From: Mediannikoviicoccus vaginalis
GTDB taxonomy: Bacteria > Bacillota > Clostridia > Tissierellales > Peptoniphilaceae
Length of the DNA: 64,000 nt
Direction of reading: 5' to 3'
Assembly (NCBI RefSeq): GCF_928097925.1
Contig: NZ_CAKMRI010000001.1
Span: 124,001 to 188,000 of the forward strand
Shown here: positions 57,350-64,000 of the stretch, in pieces
How the letters are laid out: every line of letters begins with the position of its first letter
Numbering within the stretch: position 1 is the stretch's first letter
Notes under the pieces: model-generated
What the model was told of the DNA's origin: nothing
Databases searched by the model: none
What the model saw: the letters and a program-made list of their open reading frames with translations, nothing else
Made by a program: the position numbers and the translations under genes

Positions 57350-58582
57350 ATGACAAAAAAAGAGGAAAATAGAATCAGTTGCTCTTTCTGTGGAAAAACC
57401 TCCGATGAAGTCAATAGATTAATTGCAGGACCAAATGTCTTCATCTGCGATGAATGTATTAAACTATGTAATGACATAATCGATGAAGAGTTTAGAACTG
57501 CACAGAAAAAAGAGTTAAAAGAGAGTAAGTTTTATAAGCCGGCTGAGATAAAGTCCGTTTTAGATGACTATGTTATACAACAGGACCAGGGCAAGAGGGC
57601 CTTGGCAGTTGCAGTATACAATCACTATAAAAGGCTTAACAGTAACTTAGACGACTCCGATGTAGAACTACAAAAGTCCAACATATTATTAATTGGGCCT
57701 ACTGGTTCAGGAAAGACTCTCTTAGCTCAAACACTGGCCAAAACTTTAGAAGTGCCATTTGCCATAGCAGATGCAACTTCACTAACAGAGGCTGGCTATG
57801 TGGGGGAAGATGTTGAAAATATAATACTAAAACTCGTTCAAGCGGCGGACTACGATATTGAGAGAGCTGAAAGAGGTATTATATATGTGGATGAAATCGA
57901 CAAGATTTCAAAAAAATCTGCAAACCCTTCAATCACTAGAGATGTTAGTGGCGAGGGAGTTCAACAGGCTCTTCTAAAGATTATTGAAGGAACAATTGCC
58001 AATGTTCCACCACAAGGTGGGAGAAAACACCCTAACCAAGAATATATCGAAGTGGATACTTCAAATATCCTATTTATTTTTGGTGGCGCATTTGACGGTG
58101 TTGAAAAAATTGTTGAAAAGAGAAAGGAAACTAAGTCCATTGGATTTGGTGCCGACACCCTTGGAAGACATGGCAAGAAGATAAATGAACTTCTTAAGGA
58201 AGTAAAACAGGAAGATTTACTAAAATATGGTCTTATTCCCGAACTTATAGGTAGAATTCCTCTAATAGTAACTTTAGATGAACTTGACGTGGATTCACTG
58301 GTTAAGATACTATGTGAACCAAAGAATGCAATAGTTAAGCAATATCAAAAGTTATTTGAAATGGATGGAGTTGAGCTAGAGTTTACAGACGAAAGTTTGA
58401 GGGCAATAGCTCAAAAAGCCTATGACAGGAAAACCGGAGCTAGGGGACTGAGATCTATAATAGAAGAACTATTACTTGATTTGATGTTTGAAATACCTTC
58501 AATGAAAAACATTAAAAAGGTAATAATTGAAGAAAAAACTGTAGTTGATGATGAAAAACCAACTTTAGTATATAATGAATAA
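57350..58582 (+). CDS. clpX: ATP-dependent Clp protease ATP-binding subunit ClpX
   Basis: 410 residues. Zinc-binding N domain with Cys11, Cys14, Cys33 and Cys36, Walker [13 protein letters not shown], Walker [10 protein letters not shown], and the pore/sensor segments. Unfolds substrates for ClpP. Confidence 0.97.
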   Translation: MTKKEENRISCSFCGKTSDEVNRLIAGPNVFICDECIKLCNDIIDEEFRTAQKKELKESKFYKPAEIKSVLDDYVIQQDQGKRALAVAVYNHYKRLNSNLDDSDVELQKSNILLIGPTGSGKTLLAQTLAKTLEVPFAIADATSLTEAGYVGEDVENIILKLVQAADYDIERAERGIIYVDEIDKISKKSANPSITRDVSGEGVQQALLKIIEGTIANVPPQGGRKHPNQEYIEVDTSNILFIFGGAFDGVEKIVEKRKETKSIGFGADTLGRHGKKINELLKEVKQEDLLKYGLIPELIGRIPLIVTLDELDVDSLVKILCEPKNAIVKQYQKLFEMDGVELEFTDESLRAIAQKAYDRKTGARGLRSIIEELLLDLMFEIPSMKNIKKVIIEEKTVVDDEKPTLVYNE

Positions 58583-58584
58583 AA

Positions 58585-58609
58585 GGCTCACTTTAGTGAG
58601 CCTGTTTTT
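58585..58609 (+). terminator. Terminator between clpX and lon
   Basis: GGCTCAC/GTGAGCC stem, loop TTTA, then TGTTTTT; the lon ribosome site follows within 15 nt, so some read-through is likely. Confidence 0.75.
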
Positions 58610-58623
58610 ATGAGAGGTAAGAT

Positions 58624-60954
58624 ATGGATAAAGAGAAAAATAATTCCCTTGAAAAGATAATTCCGGTAATACCTTTAAGAGGAGTTTCCGTTTATCCTCA
58701 CACAATAATGCATTTTGATGTGGGAAGGGAAAAATCAATAAATGCTTTAAATACATCCTTATTAAAGGACGAAAAGATTTTGCTTGTACCACAAATTGAA
58801 GCAATTGAGGAAAATCCAAAGTTTGAAGACCTTTATGACTATGGAGTGGTTTCTCAAATAAAACAGACCTTAAAGCTTCCTGGTGGCAACACTAGAGTTC
58901 TAGTTGAAGGAGAATCTAGATGTAAGGTCCTTGAGTTAGCAAATAGGGATAATTACATTGTGGCAAGGGTTGAAATAATAGAGGAAGAAGAAATAAAAAA
59001 TCCTACAGAGGAGATGGAAGTTTTAAGAAGACTTCTTTTAAAAGACGTAAATGAATATGTGAGGAACAATCCACTAATAACACAGGAGATGGTTCTTCCG
59101 TTAATGGAGATAAATGATCCAATTCTTTTAACAGATACAATAAGCTCCTATTTGGATTTAAAGACTGAAGACTATTACACACTATTAAAAGAAGTGGACA
59201 TAGTAAAAAGACTAAAAACCTTACATGAAATCTTCTTAAAAGAGATAGAGTACCTAAGAATCGAAGAAGAGATTAACAAAAAAGTAAATGTTCAGATAAA
59301 CAAGTCACAAAGAGAATACTTTTTAAAAGAACAGCTTACTGCAATTAGAGAAGAGCTTGGAGAAGAGGAAGACGAGTCCCTTGTTGACAACTACATCAAA
59401 AAGATAAAAAAACTTAAGTTGGATAAGGACTCACAAAAACATCTTCTTAAAGAAGCCAATAGACTTAAGACCATGTCCATGGGAAGTCCAGAGATAAATG
59501 TCATTCAGTCATATCTAGATGAAGTATTGTCACTTCCTTGGAAAAAAACTTCAAAAGAGAGTTACGATATAAAAAAGGCTAGGGAAGTACTAGACGAAGA
59601 TCATTATGGACTTAATGATGTAAAGGAAAGAATTTTAGAATATATCGCCGTAAGAAAACTTACGGAAGGACTAAAGGGACCAATACTTTGCTTTGTAGGC
59701 CCTCCAGGAGTTGGAAAGACATCCATAGTAAAGTCAATTGCAAATGCAACCAATAGAGAGTTTGTAAGCATGAGACTTGGTGGCGTCAGGGATGAAGCTG
59801 AAATAAGAGGACATAGAAAGACCTATATAGGAGCAATGCCAGGAAAGATTATAAAGCTACTTGAAAAAGCTGACACAAAAAATCCTGTGTTTTTACTTGA
59901 CGAAATAGACAAGCTCTCTTCAGACTTCAGAGGAGACCCAGCTTCGGCATTACTGGAAGTTTTGGATCCTGCACAAAATGACAGCTTCATAGACAACTAT
60001 ATTGAGATTCCATTTGACTTGTCCAAGGTTATGTTCATTACAACTGCAAACTCACTTAACACAATTCCACCGGCACTTTTAGACAGAATGGAAGTTATTA
60101 GAATTGCAGGCTATACCGAGTTTGAAAAGTTTAATATTGCAAAGAAATATTTAGTTCCAAAACAAGTAGAGGAGCATGGGCTAAAAGAAGAACAATTTAG
60201 CATTTCTGATGCAAGCATTAGAAAAATTATTTTAAACTATACCAGGGAGTCGGGAGTTAGAAATTTAGAGAGATTGATTTCAAAGGCCGTTAGAAGAGCC
60301 GTTGTTGAAATAGTGGAAAATGAAAAAGATACAATAAAGATAGATGGCAGAAACCTTGAAAAGTATATCGGACACGAAAAGATTATTGATGACGACATTC
60401 CACAACAGGACATGGTAGGCGTTGTAAATGGATTGGCGTGGACTTCCGTTGGTGGTGAAATCCTTACAATCGAAGCAAATGTCATGAAGGGTAGCGGAAA
60501 GCTAAAGCTAACTGGAATGTTAGGGGATGTTATGAAGGAGTCAGCACAGGCTGCTGTTTCATATATAAGAAGTAATCAAGAAGCCCTTGGCATTGAAGGT
60601 GAATTTTATAAAGACAAGGACATTCACCTACACTTTCCAGAGGGAGCAGTACCAAAGGACGGACCTTCAGCAGGTATCTCCATAACAACAGCCCTAGTAT
60701 CCGCACTAAGTGGCAAGAAGGTTGATCATGAACTTGCCATGACAGGAGAGATTACCCTAAGGGGAAGAGTTTTACCAATTGGTGGAGTGAAAGAAAAGGT
60801 GCTTGCAGCAAATAGATATTCTATGAAGAAGGTTTTATTACCGCTGGCAAATAAAAAGGACCTTGACGAAATACCAGAAAATGTTAAGAAGAATATTGAA
60901 ATAAAATTTGTTGAAACTATTGACGAAGTATTGGAATTAGCTTTAATAAAGTAA
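58624..60954 (+). CDS. lon: ATP-dependent protease Lon
   Basis: 776 residues. N-terminal substrate domain (1-200), AAA+ module with GPPGVGKTSIVKS and FLLDEIDKLSSDFRGDP, then the serine-lysine protease domain with catalytic Ser in PKDGPSAGIS and Lys in GGVKEKVLAA. Full-length bacterial LonA. Confidence 0.97.
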   Translation: MDKEKNNSLEKIIPVIPLRGVSVYPHTIMHFDVGREKSINALNTSLLKDEKILLVPQIEAIEENPKFEDLYDYGVVSQIKQTLKLPGGNTRVLVEGESRCKVLELANRDNYIVARVEIIEEEEIKNPTEEMEVLRRLLLKDVNEYVRNNPLITQEMVLPLMEINDPILLTDTISSYLDLKTEDYYTLLKEVDIVKRLKTLHEIFLKEIEYLRIEEEINKKVNVQINKSQREYFLKEQLTAIREELGEEEDESLVDNYIKKIKKLKLDKDSQKHLLKEANRLKTMSMGSPEINVIQSYLDEVLSLPWKKTSKESYDIKKAREVLDEDHYGLNDVKERILEYIAVRKLTEGLKGPILCFVGPPGVGKTSIVKSIANATNREFVSMRLGGVRDEAEIRGHRKTYIGAMPGKIIKLLEKADTKNPVFLLDEIDKLSSDFRGDPASALLEVLDPAQNDSFIDNYIEIPFDLSKVMFITTANSLNTIPPALLDRMEVIRIAGYTEFEKFNIAKKYLVPKQVEEHGLKEEQFSISDASIRKIILNYTRESGVRNLERLISKAVRRAVVEIVENEKDTIKIDGRNLEKYIGHEKIIDDDIPQQDMVGVVNGLAWTSVGGEILTIEANVMKGSGKLKLTGMLGDVMKESAQAAVSYIRSNQEALGIEGEFYKDKDIHLHFPEGAVPKDGPSAGISITTALVSALSGKKVDHELAMTGEITLRGRVLPIGGVKEKVLAANRYSMKKVLLPLANKKDLDEIPENVKKNIEIKFVETIDEVLELALIK

Positions 60955-61028
60955 TATCTGTTTATAAACTTGTAGATAGCTTAAGCTATGGTTATAATAA
61001 TAGATAGGAATAAGCAAAGGAGTTTTAT

Positions 61029-62999
61029 ATGGATAATAGACAGTTGGCAATTAACACTATTAAAGTTTTATCGGCTGAGGCCATTCAAAAGGCAAACTCA
61101 GGACATCCTGGATTACCACTAGGAGCAGCGCCAATGGCGTTTACTCTTTGGAATGATGTACTAAAGCACAATCCGAAAAATCCAAATTGGATTAACAGAG
61201 ACAGATTTATTTTATCTGCGGGGCATGGTTCAATGTTATTATATTCCCTATTACATCTATTTGGATATGGTGTAACTATTGATGACATAAAAGATTTTAG
61301 ACAACTTAACTCAAAGACACCTGGTCATCCAGAGTATGGCCACACCATTGGAGTTGAAGCTACAACAGGTCCACTTGGGCAAGGTATTTCCATGGCTGTT
61401 GGAATGGCTATGGCAGAAGCGCACTTGGCTGCAAAGTACAATAAAGAAGGACTAGACATTATTGACCACTACACCTATGCACTTGTGGGAGATGGTTGTT
61501 TAATGGAAGGTATTTCAAACGAAGCATCTTCATTTGCAGGTACAAATGAACTTTCAAAACTAATTGTACTTTACGACTCAAATAACATCACCATAGAAGG
61601 TGACACTGAAATAGCTTTTAAAGAATCTGTTATAGACAGATACAAAGCACTAGGCTGGGAAACTTTCTTAGTGGAAGATGGAACAGATTGTGAAGAAATT
61701 CTAAAGGCCATAAACCAAGCAAAGAAATCTTCAAAGCCTTCACTAATTGAAATCAAAACTAAAATTGGTGCAGACAGTCCAAGGGAAGGCATGGCAAAGG
61801 CACATGGTGAAGCCCTGGGAGAAGACGGAGTTGTTGCTTTAAAAGAAAAACTAAACTGGAATTATGAAGAAGAGTTTTATGTTCCAAGTGAAGTAATAGA
61901 TAGTATAAACAAGGACAACGAAAATAGACAAAAAGACGAAGATGAGTGGAACGCTCTCTTTAAAAAATATGAAAGAGAATATCCTGAAGAAGCAGCTCAA
62001 CTAAAGAGTTCCTTTGAAAAGGAGTTACCTTCAAATCTTTTTGATGAAGACTTCTACAAATTTGAAAAAGATGACGCAACAAGAGGATACTCAGGAACAG
62101 TTTTAAATAGAATTGCCGAAAAAGTTCCTTATCTATTTGGTGGATCAGCAGACTTATCACCATCAAACAAATCTGTTATGAAAAATTCTGAATTTTTCAG
62201 TCCAAAAAATAGAGGAGCATCCAATATAAACTTTGGTGTTAGAGAGATGAGCATGGCTGCAATTGCAAATGGAATCAGCCTACATGGAGGACTACTTCCA
62301 TATGCTGCCACATTCCTAGTATTTAGCGATTACTTTAAGCCATCCATAAGATTATCTGCCCTAATGAATCAACAGGTTCTATACATCTTAACCCATGACA
62401 GCATTGGAGTTGGAGAAGATGGACCAACACATCAACCTATTGAACAGATAGCAATGCTTAGAGCTACACCAAATACAACTGTATTTAGACCAGCGGACGG
62501 AATGGAAACAGCAGCGGCATATGAATATGCACTTACAAATAAAACAGGACCTACAGTATTTGCCCTATCAAGACAAAAATTAAAAAATCTTGAAGAGACA
62601 TCTAAAGACGCAATGCATGGTGGATATGTACTAAAGGACCTTGGAGAAAGAATAGATATTATTCTAATGGCTTCAGGATCAGAAGTTGAACTAATTTGTG
62701 AAGCTGCAGAAAGACTTAACAAATTAGGCCATGGAGTAAGGGTAATTTCAATGCCAAGCTTAGACCTATTCTTGAAACAACCAAAGTCATATAGAGAAGG
62801 TGTACTACCAAATGAAATTAGAAGGAGAGTTTCAGTTGAAGCCCTTTCCACATTTGGATGGGACAAGGTTGTTGGCTTAGATGGAATCACAATAGGAATG
62901 GAAGGCTTTGGGGCGTCAGCTCCAGCTGAAGAGCTATTTAAAAAGTTTGGATTTACAGTTGACAATATAGTAGAAAAATCACTTGAACTTTTAAAGTAA
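61029..62999 (+). CDS. tkt: Transketolase
   Basis: 656 residues in one polypeptide. TPP-binding region [18 protein letters not shown] with the GDG...NN motif (YDSNNI), N-terminal [13 protein letters not shown], and [17 protein letters not shown] in the pyrimidine domain. Works with transaldolase (18986) in the pentose phosphate pathway. AAAGGAG precedes the ATG. Confidence 0.97.
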   Translation: MDNRQLAINTIKVLSAEAIQKANSGHPGLPLGAAPMAFTLWNDVLKHNPKNPNWINRDRFILSAGHGSMLLYSLLHLFGYGVTIDDIKDFRQLNSKTPGHPEYGHTIGVEATTGPLGQGISMAVGMAMAEAHLAAKYNKEGLDIIDHYTYALVGDGCLMEGISNEASSFAGTNELSKLIVLYDSNNITIEGDTEIAFKESVIDRYKALGWETFLVEDGTDCEEILKAINQAKKSSKPSLIEIKTKIGADSPREGMAKAHGEALGEDGVVALKEKLNWNYEEEFYVPSEVIDSINKDNENRQKDEDEWNALFKKYEREYPEEAAQLKSSFEKELPSNLFDEDFYKFEKDDATRGYSGTVLNRIAEKVPYLFGGSADLSPSNKSVMKNSEFFSPKNRGASNINFGVREMSMAAIANGISLHGGLLPYAATFLVFSDYFKPSIRLSALMNQQVLYILTHDSIGVGEDGPTHQPIEQIAMLRATPNTTVFRPADGMETAAAYEYALTNKTGPTVFALSRQKLKNLEETSKDAMHGGYVLKDLGERIDIILMASGSEVELICEAAERLNKLGHGVRVISMPSLDLFLKQPKSYREGVLPNEIRRRVSVEALSTFGWDKVVGLDGITIGMEGFGASAPAEELFKKFGFTVDNIVEKSLELLK

Positions 63000-63011
63000 G
63001 GTTTGATAATT

Positions 63012-63056
63012 AAGATGTCTATTGACGATAGAATAGACATCTTCCCTTATTTTTTA
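63012..63056 (+). terminator. Terminator after tkt
   Basis: AAGATGTCTATT (63012-63023) pairs perfectly with AATAGACATCTT (63032-63043), followed by a T-rich tract. Confidence 0.85.
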
Positions 63057-63117
63057 CTTGATAGGAATGTATAATTATGATATTATCGTAATTGAACTTA
63101 TGCACGGGAGGTGGCAA

Positions 63118-63345
63118 ATGAATACTTTTTTACAAGTTCTACTTGGATTAGCAAGCATAGTTATTATAGTTGCAGTTTTATTACAAGAGTCTAAGTCAGA
63201 TGGATTAGCATCATTAACAGAAAGCTCTAATACTGCAGGATATGGTAGAAAAACTTCAAAGAATTACTACATTGATAGAATAGTTATAGTAGCATCAATC
63301 ATATTTTTACTTTCAGCATTGATATTGGCTATGATATCAAAGTAA
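63118..63345 (+). CDS. secG: Preprotein translocase subunit SecG
   Basis: 75 residues from ATG 63118 after GGGAGGTGG; an earlier in-frame ATG at 63058 lacks a site. Two membrane segments (about 3-20 and 52-72) joined by the conserved LLQESKSDGLASLTESSN loop with GYGRK. Accessory part of SecYEG. Confidence 0.92.
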   Translation: MNTFLQVLLGLASIVIIVAVLLQESKSDGLASLTESSNTAGYGRKTSKNYYIDRIVIVASIIFLLSALILAMISK

Positions 63346-63357
63346 TATTGTAAATTT

Positions 63358-63384
63358 AGCGATTAAAGAAATCGCTTTATTTTT
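63358..63384 (+). terminator. Terminator between secG and hppA
   Basis: AGCGATT/AATCGCT stem with AAAGA loop and TTATTTTT. Confidence 0.75.
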
Positions 63385-63413
63385 GTTATTATTAAAATTT
63401 ATAGGAGGAGAAA

Positions 63414-64000
63414 ATGGAATCAAATATTTTTGGTTATGTTGCCATATGTGCAGGAGTATTAGCATTAATCTTTGCTTTTATTAAACTTAATTCAATAAAC
63501 TCTATGCCTGTGGGAACAGATAGAATGAAAGAAATATCTTCTTTTATTCACGAAGGGGCAATGGCTTACCTTGGAAGACAAAACAAAGCCATCTTTATAT
63601 TCTTAATAGTAGTAGCAATAATACTAGGTGTTGCAGTTGGATATAAGACAGCTATCTGCTTTATACTAGGTGGTCTTTTATCAATGACAGCAGGATATAT
63701 CGGTATGGTTGCTGCAACAAAGGCTAACGTAAGAACTGCAAATGCTGCTAAAGAAGGCGGTATGGCAAAGGCTTTAAACGTTGCATTCTCAGGTGGAGCA
63801 ATCATGGGTATGTGCGTAGTAGGACTTGGTATTATAGGTATTACAGCAAGTTACTTAATCTTTAAAGACGCAACAATCGTAACAGGATTTAGTTTTGGTG
63901 CTTCATCAATCGCTCTTTTCGCAAGAGTTGGTGGTGGTATCTACACTAAGGCAGCAGACGTTGGAGCAGACCTTGTAGGTAAAGTTGAAGCAGGTATTCC
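63414..64000 (+). CDS. hppA: Membrane-bound ion-pumping pyrophosphatase, N-terminal part (cut by window edge)
   Basis: 195 residues visible from ATG 63414 (GGAGGAG upstream), open to the window end. Membrane segments at about 5-22, 58-75, 78-97 and others, and the family hallmark [24 protein letters not shown] at the edge, part of the pyrophosphate-binding site. It couples pyrophosphate hydrolysis to export of H+ or Na+; the residues that decide the ion and potassium dependence lie beyond the window. Confidence 0.95.
   Translation, partial: [195 protein letters not shown]

Overview
The window looks like chromosomal DNA from an AT-rich, anaerobic, amino-acid-fermenting Firmicute, most likely of the Tissierellia (Peptoniphilaceae-like). 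The grounds are low GC, strong AGGAGG-type ribosome sites, frequent TTG starts, a selenocysteine-containing reductase of the glycine/sarcosine/betaine reductase family, a complete glycine cleavage system, a membrane pyrophosphatase and the character of the 16S rRNA. This placement is an inference; a 16S search would settle it.

Layout. 1-2.8 kb: end of a leucyl aminopeptidase on the minus strand, an FMN-binding lipoprotein and a split ThrE-type exporter. 2.8-7.8 kb: tandem promoters and a complete 16S-23S-5S rRNA operon with no tRNA in the spacer. 7.85-8.58 kb: an IS200/IS605-type insertion with only tnpA and a strongly folded right end. 8.6-17.2 kb: the accessory core, holding a Crp/Fnr regulator, N-carbamoylsarcosine amidase, a dihydropyrimidinase-type hydantoinase, grdX-grdG-grdF, an SNF-family sodium symporter and a second Crp/Fnr regulator. 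17.3-19.6 kb: Pit phosphate transporter, PhoU-like partner and a transaldolase-family enzyme.

19.7-28 kb is a housekeeping series (rho, rpmE, prmC, two chromate-transporter halves, prfA, folC, murB, PHP protein, rapZ, glmR). 29.2-34.5 kb is a more variable stretch (anchored hypothetical, MarR-pirin-nitroreductase, zinc peptidase, serine hydrolase, NUDIX) that separates glmR from whiA. 34.5-37.5 kb holds whiA and a two-component system. 37.6-43.4 kb is gcvT-gcvH-gcvPA-gcvPB-lpdA. 43.5-51.1 kb holds a molybdopterin-binding-domain protein, two PAP2 phosphatases, yqeY, cdaA-cdaR-glmM, DegV and a nucleosidase. Two minus-strand genes, a tRNA-Pro and a cell-wall amidase follow. The window ends with tig-clpP-clpX-lon, tkt, secG and the start of hppA.

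The most interesting part is 8.6-17.2 kb. The enzymes line up as a route N-methylhydantoin -> N-carbamoylsarcosine -> sarcosine -> acetyl phosphate + methylamine, the lower part of anaerobic creatinine breakdown. grdF is read through an in-frame TGA (selenocysteine) followed by a small SECIS-like hairpin. Two palindromes with the 5-4-5 geometry of Fnr-type operators lie about 41.5 bp upstream of predicted starts, one before the amidase and one before grdX, in a locus with a Crp/Fnr gene at each end. Creatinine deaminase and the other reductase parts (GrdA, GrdC, GrdD, thioredoxin system) are not in this window. All functions are read from sequence motifs and context without database searches.
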